A stretch of 45,619 nucleotides of DNA, taken from positions 1 to 45,619 of the forward strand of contig DIGA01000028.1 of assembly GCA_002419365.1 (NCBI GenBank). The letters run 5' to 3'. Every line of letters begins with the position of its first letter. The stretch's first letter is position 1. The notes beneath the pieces were generated by a model that saw only the letters and a program-made list of their open reading frames with translations, was not told where the DNA came from and searched no databases. A program made the translations under genes and the position numbers. The DNA is from Mageeibacillus sp. UBA5734 (GTDB lineage: Bacteria; Bacillota; Clostridia; Saccharofermentanales; UBA5734). Shown here one piece after another: positions 30,046 through 38,420 of this stretch.

Positions 30046-31833
30046 TCACTCACTAAAGCTGCCAATACGGCGGAATTTGCGATAACGCTCATCAAGCAGC
30101 TGTTCTTCTGTCTTGACCAACTGGCGGGCCAGACCGGCAGCCAGGTAGCTGCGCAAGTTGGCTGCCATCTGTGACAAATTGGTATGGGCCCCTTCACCGG
30201 GTTCTTCGATGATCGCATCACAAATGCCCAGCGCAGTCAGGTCCTCGGCTGTGATCTTGATCGAATCGGCTGCTTCGCGTTCGCGGGTCGGATCTTTCCA
30301 GAGCAGCGAGGCAAACCCACGCGGCGAAATGACCGAGTACAGCGTGTTGGACAGCATCGCCAGCTCATTGCCGACTCCGATCGCCAGCGCGCCGCCGCTG
30401 CCACCTTCACCCATGACGACACAGATCACCGGCACTTTGAGCTGGGCCATTTCCAGCAGATTGCGGGCAATCGCCTCGCCCTGGCCGCGCTCCTCGGCAC
30501 CGACGCCGCAGTAGGCCCCGGACGTGTCGATCAGGCAAATGATCGGCCGCTTGAATTTCTCCGCCTGCTTCATCAGGCGCAGCGCCTTGCGATAACCTTC
30601 CGGATGGGGCATGCCGAAATTGGCGCGCGTGTTTTCGTCCAGGGTGCGGCCTTTGCGATGGCCGACCACGGTAACCGGCTGGCCGGAAAGGCTGGCCAGA
30701 CCGCACCAGAGCGCGGCGTCATCCTTGAAGCCACGGTCACCATGCAGTTCGAGCGCGAGGTCAAAGACCAACGGCAGGTAATCTGTGATGACCGGGCGGT
30801 TTTTCTGGCGGATGATGTCGAGCCGGGCTGATCCTGGCAGTGTACTGGCCACGCGTTCACGCTGGGTACCCTCCCAGGCCAGGCGCGCTTTTTCCAAGTT
30901 CACGAACGAGCCTTCCGCAGCATTCGGGGCATGGAAAGCCAGCAACGTGGCCAGGGTCTCTTTCATCTGGTTGCGCGGTACGATCAGGTCGAGAAATCCG
31001 TGTTCGAGGAGGAACTCGGCGCGCTGGAACGTATCCGGCAGCGCTTCGGCGATGGTGCCTTCGATGACCCGGCGGCCGGCAAAACCAATCAGGGTGCCCG
31101 GCTCGGAGAGGATGATGTCGCCGAGGCTGGCAAAGCTGGCCGTGACGCCACCGGTGGTCGGGTCAGTCATCACGGAAATGTACAGCAGGCCGGCGGCCTG
31201 GAAACGGCCGACCGCCGCCGAGGTCTTGGCCATCTGCATCAGGGAGACGATCCCCTCCTGCATGCGGGCGCCACCGGAAACCGAAAAAGTCACGACCGGC
31301 AGGCGCAGCTCGAGGCCACGCTCGAAGACGCGGGTGATTTTCTCGCCGACGACCGAGCCCATCGAGCCCATCATGAAGCGGCTGTCCATGATCGCGACCA
31401 GGCAGTCCTGGCCATGGACTTTGCCGCGGCCAGTGACCACGGCATCACGCAAACCGGTTTCCTGCTGGAGCTTTTTCAGCTTTTCCGGATACCCCTTGAA
31501 ATCGATCGGATTGAGGCTTTCCATGGACAGGTCAAACTCGGCGAAAGAGCCCTCGTCAATGATCTGCTGCAGACGCTGGCGGCTGTCGAGGCGGTAGTGG
31601 TGACCGCAGACGGTGCAGACCTGGAGGTTTTTCTCGAAATCGTCACGGAACATGACGCCATTGCAGGCGGGGCATTTGATCCACAGGTCATCCGGAATCG
31701 GCTTGGCATAGGCATAGACCTTGTCTTCGCCATCTGCAGCAACCTGCAGGTCCGGGCTGGCCTCGAGGGCTTGCCGGCGCAGCGTCTCCTGCGCGAGGCG
31801 TTCGCGCATCTGTTTGAGCACGTCAACGGCCAT
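30046..31833 (-). CDS. accDA: fused acetyl-CoA carboxylase carboxyltransferase (beta-alpha)
   Basis: A 595-residue protein joining both carboxyltransferase subunits. Residues 1-300 are AccD, with the zinc ribbon cysteines 54, 57, 73 and 76 and the core MMGSMGSVVGEKI and SGGARMQEG. Residues from about 305 are AccA (VFDLALELHGDRGFKDD, GHRKGR, GEGGSGGALAIGVG). The enzyme transfers carboxyl from biotin to acetyl-CoA to make malonyl-CoA. The fusion resembles single-chain arrangements known in some Firmicutes and actinobacteria. It follows accC by 3 bases. The start ATG has AGGAAGG upstream. Confidence 0.95.
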   Translation of the reverse strand: MAVDVLKQMRERLAQETLRRQALEASPDLQVAADGEDKVYAYAKPIPDDLWIKCPACNGVMFRDDFEKNLQVCTVCGHHYRLDSRQRLQQIIDEGSFAEFDLSMESLNPIDFKGYPEKLKKLQQETGLRDAVVTGRGKVHGQDCLVAIMDSRFMMGSMGSVVGEKITRVFERGLELRLPVVTFSVSGGARMQEGIVSLMQMAKTSAAVGRFQAAGLLYISVMTDPTTGGVTASFASLGDIILSEPGTLIGFAGRRVIEGTIAEALPDTFQRAEFLLEHGFLDLIVPRNQMKETLATLLAFHAPNAAEGSFVNLEKARLAWEGTQRERVASTLPGSARLDIIRQKNRPVITDYLPLVFDLALELHGDRGFKDDAALWCGLASLSGQPVTVVGHRKGRTLDENTRANFGMPHPEGYRKALRLMKQAEKFKRPIICLIDTSGAYCGVGAEERGQGEAIARNLLEMAQLKVPVICVVMGEGGSGGALAIGVGNELAMLSNTLYSVISPRGFASLLWKDPTREREAADSIKITAEDLTALGICDAIIEEPGEGAHTNLSQMAANLRSYLAAGLARQLVKTEEQLLDERYRKFRRIGSFSE

Positions 31834-31836
31834 GGG

Positions 31837-33216
31837 TTAGCCTTCCTTTCGGTAATGGTTGAGCTCGCCCAGCAGGGCATCAGCCTTCTGACCCAGGTAA
31901 CCGATGTTGTAGGTGCCCGCAATGAAATCCGGATCACGCAGAATGGCCAGGTGGAAGTCGATGTTGGTTTCGACACCGGAAATCATGAATTCCATCAGGG
32001 CCCGGCGCATGCGGGCAATCGCCTGGGTGCGGCTCGGGGCATAGACAATCAGCTTGGCCAGCAGCGAGTCATAGTAGGGAGGGATCGAATAGCCCTGGTA
32101 AATGGCACTGTCGACACGGACACCCGGACCTCCGGGAACGTGCAGGCTCTGGATCGTGCCGGGGCTGGGCCGGAAATTGTGGTGCGGATCCTCGGCATTG
32201 ATCCGGCATTCGATGGAATGGCCGGTGAACGAAATGTCCTCCTGGCGCAGCTTGAGCACTTCACCGGCAGCGGACCGGATCTGCTCCTGAATCAGGTTGA
32301 CACCAGTCACAGCCTCTGTAACAGGATGCTCAACCTGGATCCGGGTGTTCATTTCCATGAAGTAAAAATTGCGCTCGGTGTCGACCAGGAACTCGATCGT
32401 GCCGACACCGGTATAATCGACATGCCTGGCCAGCCGGACGGCAGCATCGCCCATCGCCAGACGCAATTCGGGCGTGGCAAACGGCGAGGTGGCCTCCTCG
32501 AGAATTTTCTGGTTGCGGCGCTGGATGGAGCAATCACGCTCCCCGAGATGGATCACGTTGCCATGCTCATCAGCGAGCAGCTGGATCTCGATGTGGCGCG
32601 GATCCTTGACGAAGCGCTCGAGGTAGACGCGGTCATCGCCAAAGCAGGCCATGGCTTCGGCACGGGCAGTCTGGAAAGCGCCCGGCAGATCTTCGTGACT
32701 CAGGGCGATGCGCATGCCACGGCCACCGCCGCCGGAGGAAGCCTTGATCATGACCGGATAACCGATCTCGCTGGCCGCCTTCAGGGCATCGGTGACGTTG
32801 GCCACGACACCATGTGTGCCTGGAATGACCGGCACGCCAGCCTCGACCGCCGTCTGGCGTGCCGTGGCTTTGTCGCCCATTTTTTCAATGACCACATCGG
32901 ACGGGCCGATGAATTTGATGCCGCTTTTGGCGCACATCCGGGAAAACGAGGCGTTTTCCGATAAAAATCCGAAGCCCGGGTGAATCGCATCGCTGCCGGT
33001 GATGGTTGCAGCGGTCAGGATCGCCTGGGCATTGAGATAGCTGTCCTTGGAAGCGGCCGGGCCGATACACAGGCATTCATCCGCCAGCTGGGTGTGCAGG
33101 GCATCCTTGTCCGCCTCGGAGCAGACTGCGACCGTCTGGATCCCCATTTCACGGCAGGCGCGGATGATTGTCACGGCAATTTCACCGCGGTTGGCAATCA
33201 GGACTTTCTTGAACAT
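31837..33216 (-). CDS. accC: biotin carboxylase
   Basis: A 459-residue ATP-grasp enzyme that carboxylates the biotin of AccB. It starts FKKVLIANRGEIAVTIIRACRE, the ATP-grasp loop SSGGGGRGMR is near residue 165, and MEMNTRIQVEHPVTE carries the catalytic-site residues. GGAGG lies 9 bases before the ATG. It sits between fabZ and accDA in the operon. Confidence 0.97.
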   Translation of the reverse strand: MFKKVLIANRGEIAVTIIRACREMGIQTVAVCSEADKDALHTQLADECLCIGPAASKDSYLNAQAILTAATITGSDAIHPGFGFLSENASFSRMCAKSGIKFIGPSDVVIEKMGDKATARQTAVEAGVPVIPGTHGVVANVTDALKAASEIGYPVMIKASSGGGGRGMRIALSHEDLPGAFQTARAEAMACFGDDRVYLERFVKDPRHIEIQLLADEHGNVIHLGERDCSIQRRNQKILEEATSPFATPELRLAMGDAAVRLARHVDYTGVGTIEFLVDTERNFYFMEMNTRIQVEHPVTEAVTGVNLIQEQIRSAAGEVLKLRQEDISFTGHSIECRINAEDPHHNFRPSPGTIQSLHVPGGPGVRVDSAIYQGYSIPPYYDSLLAKLIVYAPSRTQAIARMRRALMEFMISGVETNIDFHLAILRDPDFIAGTYNIGYLGQKADALLGELNHYRKEG

Positions 33217-33221
33217 AAGGC

Positions 33222-33647
33222 TCAGCCTCCGATCACACAGATGATGTCGGCAGAAACGGCCAATTCGTCACCAACCGTGGCCTTGCCGGTGGCAAAACCG
33301 ACATTGCCACGCATCCGGGTCAGTGTGACCTCGAGGCGCAGCCGGTCACCGGGGACGACCTGGCGTTTGAAGCGGACCTTGTCGATACCGCCAAAAAAAG
33401 CGATCTTACCGCGGAAGGCTTCTTTGGAGAGGATGCTGATCGCCCCGGCCTGGGCCAGCGCCTCGACGATCAGGACACCAGGCATGACCGGATAATTGGG
33501 AAAATGGCCGCGGAAGAAATCTTCTTCCCCGGTCACATTCTTGTAGCAGACAATGGTGTCACCCTCCATGCTTTCGACTTCATCGACCAGGATGAAAGGT
33601 TCGCGATGGGGGATGATCTGCTTGATTTCTTCCTGATTCATCAGCAT
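33222..33647 (-). CDS. fabZ: 3-hydroxyacyl-[ACP] dehydratase
   Basis: A 141-residue hot-dog fold enzyme that dehydrates 3-hydroxyacyl-ACP in fatty acid elongation. The active-site helix FFRGHFPNYPVMPGVLIVEA contains the catalytic His, followed by the conserved Glu. GGAGG is 10 bases before the ATG. Only 3 bases separate it from accB, indicating tight coupling. Confidence 0.96.
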   Translation of the reverse strand: MLMNQEEIKQIIPHREPFILVDEVESMEGDTIVCYKNVTGEEDFFRGHFPNYPVMPGVLIVEALAQAGAISILSKEAFRGKIAFFGGIDKVRFKRQVVPGDRLRLEVTLTRMRGNVGFATGKATVGDELAVSADIICVIGG

Positions 33648-33650
33648 GGC

Positions 33651-34148
33651 TTACACGCCTCCAATCCGGAACAGCGGCTGGCCATATTCGACCCGCTGGC
33701 CATTTTCGACCAGGATGTCGAGGATGATGCCAGACCAGGGGCTGGTGACCTCGTTCATCAGTTTCATCGCTTCGATGATGCACAGCGGGGCACCCTTTTC
33801 AACAGACGAGCCAACTTTGACGAACGGATCACTATCCGGTGAGGGTGCTGCGTAGAAAATGCCAACCACCGGACTGGTGACCAGCTGACCAACCGGTTCA
33901 GACGGCTCCACCTCTTCAACAGCAGCAACCGGGGCTGCGGCTGGGGCAGTAGCCGGGGCGTTCAGACTGCCCAGATGGCTCAGGGCCTGGAGCAGAGCGG
34001 CTGGATCCGCATGGGATTCACCCATCACAGGGGCCAGGGCTGGTTTGCGCTCGAAGCGGATTTTTTCAGATTCAGTGGACCATTCGAACTCGGTCAGGCC
34101 GGTCTGGGCCATGGTTTCCATCAATTTGCGGATGTCTGAGACATTCAT
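33651..34148 (-). CDS. accB: biotin carboxyl carrier protein
   Basis: A 165-residue carrier of the acetyl-CoA carboxylase. An N-terminal helical segment is followed by a flexible Ala/Pro-rich linker (about 65-90) and the biotinyl domain with the lysine in EAMKLMNEV. The upstream open frame is ignored: ATG 34148 has GGAGG 9 bases ahead and starts MNVSDIRKLME, typical of the family. It lies directly after fabF. Confidence 0.95.
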   Translation of the reverse strand: MNVSDIRKLMETMAQTGLTEFEWSTESEKIRFERKPALAPVMGESHADPAALLQALSHLGSLNAPATAPAAAPVAAVEEVEPSEPVGQLVTSPVVGIFYAAPSPDSDPFVKVGSSVEKGAPLCIIEAMKLMNEVTSPWSGIILDILVENGQRVEYGQPLFRIGGV

Positions 34149-34149
34149 G

Positions 34150-35409
34150 TTACTGTCCCTCCCATTTCTTGATGCACAAAGTGCCATTATGGCCGCCAAA
34201 ACCGAGTGAATTGCTCAGGACATAGCGGACGGTCGCTTTCCGGGCCTGATTGGGAACATAGTCGAGGTCGCAGTCTGGATCGGGCTGTGCATAACCAATC
34301 GTCGGCGGAATGATGTCGTCGCGGGTCGCCAGGGCAGAGGCGATTGCTTCAACGGCACCGGCCGCACCGAGCAGGTGGCCAGTCATCGATTTGGTTGAGC
34401 TGATCGCAACCGACCGGGCAGCATCGCCCAGTGCTTTTTTGATCGCGATGGTTTCGTATTTGTCATTCAAGGGGGTGCTGGTGCCATGGGCATTGATGTA
34501 GTCCACTGCGGACGGTTCGATGCCGGCTTCCTGCATGGCGAGTTTCATCGCCATCGCCGCACCCTCCCCTTCCGGATCCGGGCTGGTGATGTGGTAGGCA
34601 TCCGCGGTCGCGCCATAGCCGGCTACTTCGGCGATGATGTTTGCCCCGCGGGCCTGGGCCGTTTCGAGACTCTCCAGGATCACGATGGCGCCGCCTTCAC
34701 CAATGACAAAACCGCTGCGGCGGGCATCAAAAGGCACGGACGCAACCTTGGGGTCGGCTTCCCGGGTCAGTGCGGTCATGTTGTTGAAGCCAGCCAGGGC
34801 AATGCGGGTGATCGGGGCTTCTGCGCCACCGGCGATGCAGGCATCGAGATGGCCGTACTTGATCGCGCGGAAGGCCTCGCCGATCGCATGGGTGGCAGTC
34901 GCGCAGGCAGTTGTCACGGAATAATTGGCACCCTTGGCGCCGTACACCATCGAGATCTTACCTGCTGCCATATTGGAAATCATCATCGGGATGAACAGTG
35001 GCGAGATCCTGGCCGGGCCACCGGAATAGAGCTTGCCATATTCGGTTTCCAGCGTTTCGAGGCCACCGACACCACTGCCGACGATCGTGCCAACCCGGTA
35101 GGGATCCATCGCCGAGATGTCGAGCCCGCTCATTTTCATGGCTTCATCAGCAGCAGCCAGCGCAAACTGGGTGTAGTGATCCATCCGGCGGGCTTCTTTG
35201 CGGTCCATGTACTTCAATGGATCAAAGCCTTTGACCTGGGCGCCGACTGCTACTTCCTGGCCAGTCAAGTCCATATTTTCCAGTGGTGCAATTCCGGACT
35301 GGCCCTGGACCAGTGCGTTCCAGAAGCTTTCCGTATCCAGCCCGACGGGCGAGATGACACCTGTGCCCGTGATGACGACACGGCGGCCCTGCATGATTCC
35401 TGTGCTCAT
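34150..35409 (-). CDS. fabF: 3-oxoacyl-[ACP] synthase II
   Basis: A 419-residue condensing enzyme that elongates acyl-ACP with malonyl-ACP. The triad is visible: Cys in TTACATATHA, His in NAHGTSTPLND and His in SMTGHLLGAAG. ATG 35409 with GGAGG 7 bases upstream is chosen over the upstream frame to 35568, which overlaps fabG. It has the C-terminal GFGGHNGTLC. Its stop overlaps the region just before accB. Confidence 0.96.
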   Translation of the reverse strand: MSTGIMQGRRVVITGTGVISPVGLDTESFWNALVQGQSGIAPLENMDLTGQEVAVGAQVKGFDPLKYMDRKEARRMDHYTQFALAAADEAMKMSGLDISAMDPYRVGTIVGSGVGGLETLETEYGKLYSGGPARISPLFIPMMISNMAAGKISMVYGAKGANYSVTTACATATHAIGEAFRAIKYGHLDACIAGGAEAPITRIALAGFNNMTALTREADPKVASVPFDARRSGFVIGEGGAIVILESLETAQARGANIIAEVAGYGATADAYHITSPDPEGEGAAMAMKLAMQEAGIEPSAVDYINAHGTSTPLNDKYETIAIKKALGDAARSVAISSTKSMTGHLLGAAGAVEAIASALATRDDIIPPTIGYAQPDPDCDLDYVPNQARKATVRYVLSNSLGFGGHNGTLCIKKWEGQ

Positions 35410-35452
35410 TTGGATTCCTCCCTGGGTACGATCTTGTCGATCATTTCTTGTT

Positions 35453-36181
35453 TTATAAACTGAGACCGCCGGACACCTCAATGACCTGGCCGGTGATGTA
35501 AGCTGCTGCATCTGATGCGAGGAAAAGGACCACGCTGGCAATTTCCTCGGCCTTGCCAAAACGGCCAAGGACGATCCGTTCGCGGGCGCTGTCTTTGATT
35601 GCGTCTGACAGTGTCGCAGTCATATCGGTCTCAATGAAACCAGGTGCAACCGCATTGACTGTGATGCTGCGGCTGCCAACCTCCTTGGCCAGCGTCTGGG
35701 TCAGGCCGATGACCCCGGCCTTGGCTGCTGAATAATTGGCCTGGCCAGCATTGCCATAGAGTCCGGCAACAGAGGTCAGATTGATGATCCGGCCGGCGCG
35801 GGCCTTCAGAAGATCGGGCAGGATCGCCCGGCACATCAGGAACGTCCCAGTCAAGTTCGTTGTGATGATCTGGTCCCATTGCTCCAGCGACATGCGCATC
35901 GCCAGGCCATCTTTGGTCTGGCCAGCATTGTTGACCAGCACCGTGACCGGGCCAAGCGCAGCCTTTGCTTCGGCCAGCAGGCGCTTGCAGTCCTCTTCGC
36001 GGCTGACATCGGCCTGGATGGCCACTGCCTGGACCCCCAGCTGTTCACACTCGGATACAACCGCCTGGGCCTTTTCGGTCGATCCCAGATAGGAAATGGC
36101 CACATCCTGGCCTGCCCTGGCAAATTCACGCGCAATCGCGGCCCCAATGCCGCGCGAGCCTCCGGTTATCAATACGCACAT
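35453..36181 (-). CDS. fabG: 3-oxoacyl-[ACP] reductase
   Basis: A 242-residue short-chain dehydrogenase that reduces 3-oxoacyl-ACP with NADPH. GGSRGIGAAIA is the cofactor loop, NNAG the structural motif, and Ser, Tyr and Lys of the catalytic site lie in NLTSVAGLYG and ANYSAAKAG. ATG 36181 begins the fold; AGGAGG is 12 bases before it. The context between fabH and fabF secures the assignment. Confidence 0.95.
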   Translation of the reverse strand: MCVLITGGSRGIGAAIAREFARAGQDVAISYLGSTEKAQAVVSECEQLGVQAVAIQADVSREEDCKRLLAEAKAALGPVTVLVNNAGQTKDGLAMRMSLEQWDQIITTNLTGTFLMCRAILPDLLKARAGRIINLTSVAGLYGNAGQANYSAAKAGVIGLTQTLAKEVGSRSITVNAVAPGFIETDMTATLSDAIKDSARERIVLGRFGKAEEIASVVLFLASDAAAYITGQVIEVSGGLSL

Positions 36182-36206
36182 GGTTTTCACTTTCCTCCTG
36201 AAAGGG

Positions 36207-37211
36207 TCAATAGACGAAGATTGCAGCACCGTAGGTCAGGCCACCGCCAAAGCCACTGATCGCAACCTTGTCGCCACGTTTGAGCTTGCCGTCGCGGATC
36301 ATTTCATCGAGGCAGATCGGAATGCTGGCCGATGAGGTATTGCCAAAATCCTGCATGCGCTGGATCATGATCGCCGGATCCACTTTCATGCGCTTCGTAG
36401 CTGCCTCGACGATGCGGGAGTTGGCCTGGTGCGGTACGATGAAGTGCAGTTCGTCGAGGGAAATATTGGCCTTCTCAGCCGCCTGCATGATCGAGTCGGT
36501 CATCGAACGGACCGCGAATTTGTAGACATCCTGGCCAACCATCGCGATGTAATGTCCAGCCGTGTGATTGAACCGGTCCGGCCAGACCTTGTCCGCCGGT
36601 ACAAAGGGGTGCTTGAGCTCGAGTGCCGCACTGACCAGGACACGGCCGCCTTCACCTTCAGCACCGAGGACCGTTGATAAAAGCTTGCTCTCATCACCCG
36701 GCTGGGCATGGCTGACAATGGCCGCACTGGCTCCGTCACCAAACAGGACACAGGTCGAGCGGTCGGAGTAGTCAACGATCTTGCTGATGTTTTCAGCTGC
36801 CACAATCAGGATGTTGTTGATGCCGGGGGTGGACAGATAGCGTCCGGCCATATCAAGAGCATAGACAAAACCCGTACAGGCCGCATTCATGTCAAAACAG
36901 AAGGCCTTTTTGGCACCGATCTCATCCTGGATGATGCAGGACGTGGATGGTGTATAATAATCAGGTGTGATGGTGGTGACCACGATCATATCGATATCGA
37001 GCGGATCGAGTCCGGATGCCTCGAGGGCCTTCCTGGCAGCCTGGGCGCCCATGTACCAGGTCGGTTCGCCCGAGGACAAGCGGCGCTCGGATATGCCGGT
37101 GCGGGATGTGATCCATTCATCACTTGTTTCCACGATCTCGGTCATCATCTGGTTCGTCACGACAGTTTCAGGGATGAAACTCCCCGTGCCGATGATTTTC
37201 AAGTCAAACAT
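36207..37211 (-). CDS. fabH: 3-oxoacyl-[ACP] synthase III
   Basis: A 334-residue enzyme that starts fatty acid synthesis by joining acetyl-CoA (or a branched primer) with malonyl-ACP. The triad is Cys112 (NAACTGF), His in VPHQANSRI and Asn in FGNTSSAS. GGAGG is 6 bases before the ATG. It is the first gene of the minus-strand fab-acc operon and is divergent from fabD. Confidence 0.97.
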   Translation of the reverse strand: MFDLKIIGTGSFIPETVVTNQMMTEIVETSDEWITSRTGISERRLSSGEPTWYMGAQAARKALEASGLDPLDIDMIVVTTITPDYYTPSTSCIIQDEIGAKKAFCFDMNAACTGFVYALDMAGRYLSTPGINNILIVAAENISKIVDYSDRSTCVLFGDGASAAIVSHAQPGDESKLLSTVLGAEGEGGRVLVSAALELKHPFVPADKVWPDRFNHTAGHYIAMVGQDVYKFAVRSMTDSIMQAAEKANISLDELHFIVPHQANSRIVEAATKRMKVDPAIMIQRMQDFGNTSSASIPICLDEMIRDGKLKRGDKVAISGFGGGLTYGAAIFVY

Positions 37212-37250
37212 CTCTTGCCTCCAAACTTGATTTCAAGGAGCGAATCCGTT

Positions 37251-37280
37251 ATGTTAAATCCATCTTCATTCGTCTATCAA
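37251..37280 (-). promoter_or_regulatory. candidate promoter for the fabH operon
   Basis: Minus-strand TTGATA (37280-37275) and TAACAT (37256-37251) are 18 bases apart. The -35 is one arm of the palindrome at 37275-37291. Confidence 0.45.
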
Positions 37281-37301
37281 ATATTTTGATAACCAAAATA
37301 T
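37275..37301. promoter_or_regulatory. two overlapping perfect palindromes, candidate fatty acid regulator operator
   Basis: TATCAAA-TAT-TTTGATA (37275-37291) and ATATTTTG-ATAAC-CAAAATAT (37281-37301) share their middle arm, so a dimer can occupy either but probably not both. They lie at the -35 regions of fabH and fabD. The pattern is similar to MarR-type FabT sites (TTTGA...TCAAA). Confidence 0.55.
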
Positions 37302-37312
37302 AGTGCTATTTT
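37286..37312 (+). promoter_or_regulatory. candidate promoter for fabD
   Basis: TGCTATTTT at 37304-37312 is an extended -10 (TGnTATTTT), with TTGATA at 37286-37291 fifteen bases upstream of the hexamer. The -35 overlaps the palindromes. Confidence 0.4.
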
Positions 37313-37359
37313 AGGCACGCACCCTTGCTCTGTCAAGTTTACCACAAGGAGAGGACCGT

Positions 37360-38283
37360 ATGATCGCCTGCATTTTCTCTGGACAAGGATCTCAGTCTGT
37401 CGGCATGGGCCAGAAGCTGGCCGCAAGCAGCCCTGCCGCCCGCAAAGTCTACGCCGATGCCACCGAGGTGGCCGGAATCGACCTTTTAACCCTCGGGGAA
37501 AGCCAACTCGCCCAGACCCGCTACGCCCAGCTGGCCATTGTCACACTGAGCCTGTCTGCTTTCGCTGCCTTTCGCGAAGCAGGCGATCCGGGCCAGGCGC
37601 TCGCTTTTGCCGGGTTTTCACTCGGAGAGTACAGCGCCCTCTCTGCAGCCGGTGTCCTGGACACCACCGCAGTCCTGCGCCTGGTCGAAGAGCGATCCCG
37701 CCTGATGCAGCAGGCAGCCGAGGCCAATCCTGGCGCCATGTATGCCATCCTTGGCCTCGGCGATGATACAGTCGAAGCCATCCTGGCCCAGCCGGAATTT
37801 GCCGGCCAAGTCTATCCGGTCAACTACAACTGCCCGGGCCAGCTGGTCATTGCCGGTGCAGAAGCAGCAACGGCCGCGGCCGCCGATGCCTTGAAAGCAG
37901 CCGGCGCCAAACGGGCTCTGAAGCTCACGGTCAACGGGGCTTTCCATACCCGTTTCATGGCCGATGCAGCACCCGGGCTTTCAGCCTTTGCCAAAACGCT
38001 GGCTTTTGCCCAGCCTGTGGGAGCGCTCTACTCCAATCGCACCGGAGACGTTGTTCCGGCAGGGATCGACTGGCCTGACTATCTGGCCGAGCATCTCTGC
38101 AACGCCGTCCTCTGGACACGCGAAGTCCAGGCTCTGGCTGCTGCCGGAGCCACCACCTTCATCGAATTCGGCCCGGGCAAGGTCTTGTCCGGCCTGGTCA
38201 AGAAAATCCTGCCTGGTGCAACGATCACCAACGTTGAGGATCCGGATTCGCTGGCTGCCACACTGGCAGCCCTCAAGGCTTGA
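37360..38283 (+). CDS. fabD: malonyl-CoA:ACP transacylase
   Basis: A 307-residue acyltransferase that loads malonyl onto ACP. GQGSQSVGMG opens the fold, the nucleophile is Ser87 in GFSLGEYSAL, and the catalytic His is in NGAFHTRFM at about 199. AGGAG lies about 8-10 bases before the ATG. Unlike the common fabH-fabD-fabG order, it is transcribed away from the other fab genes and stands alone, with a terminator after it. Confidence 0.96.
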   Translation: MIACIFSGQGSQSVGMGQKLAASSPAARKVYADATEVAGIDLLTLGESQLAQTRYAQLAIVTLSLSAFAAFREAGDPGQALAFAGFSLGEYSALSAAGVLDTTAVLRLVEERSRLMQQAAEANPGAMYAILGLGDDTVEAILAQPEFAGQVYPVNYNCPGQLVIAGAEAATAAAADALKAAGAKRALKLTVNGAFHTRFMADAAPGLSAFAKTLAFAQPVGALYSNRTGDVVPAGIDWPDYLAEHLCNAVLWTREVQALAAAGATTFIEFGPGKVLSGLVKKILPGATITNVEDPDSLAATLAALKA

Positions 38284-38360
38284 TCGGATGCAAACAATTC
38301 GCAGCCAGCCTCCGCTGACCTTATTGGGATGTCTGCGGAACCACCCCGAGCCAGCCATCA

Positions 38361-38386
38361 AAACCGGGCGAACCTGCCCGGTTTTT
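38361..38386 (+). terminator. terminator after fabD
   Basis: AAACCGGGC and GCCCGGTTT form a stem with loop GAACCT, ending in TTTTT. Confidence 0.8.
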
Positions 38387-38394
38387 GTTATAAT
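38386..38394 (+). promoter_or_regulatory. extended -10 promoter for the M29 aminopeptidase
   Basis: TGTTATAAT is a perfect TGnTATAAT and begins in the T-tail of the fabD terminator. No -35 is needed with this element, and none is clear. Confidence 0.55.
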
Positions 38395-38420
38395 GGGGAT
38401 TATTTGCGGAGGTCTCTCGC

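Noticed and set aside
30931..32964. 677-codon open frame on the + strand opposite accDA and accC
   Set aside because: It is the mirror of two clear acetyl-CoA carboxylase genes and shows no recognisable protein text.
34486..35463. 325-codon open frame on the + strand opposite fabF
   Set aside because: Shadow of fabF; no ribosome site and no motif.
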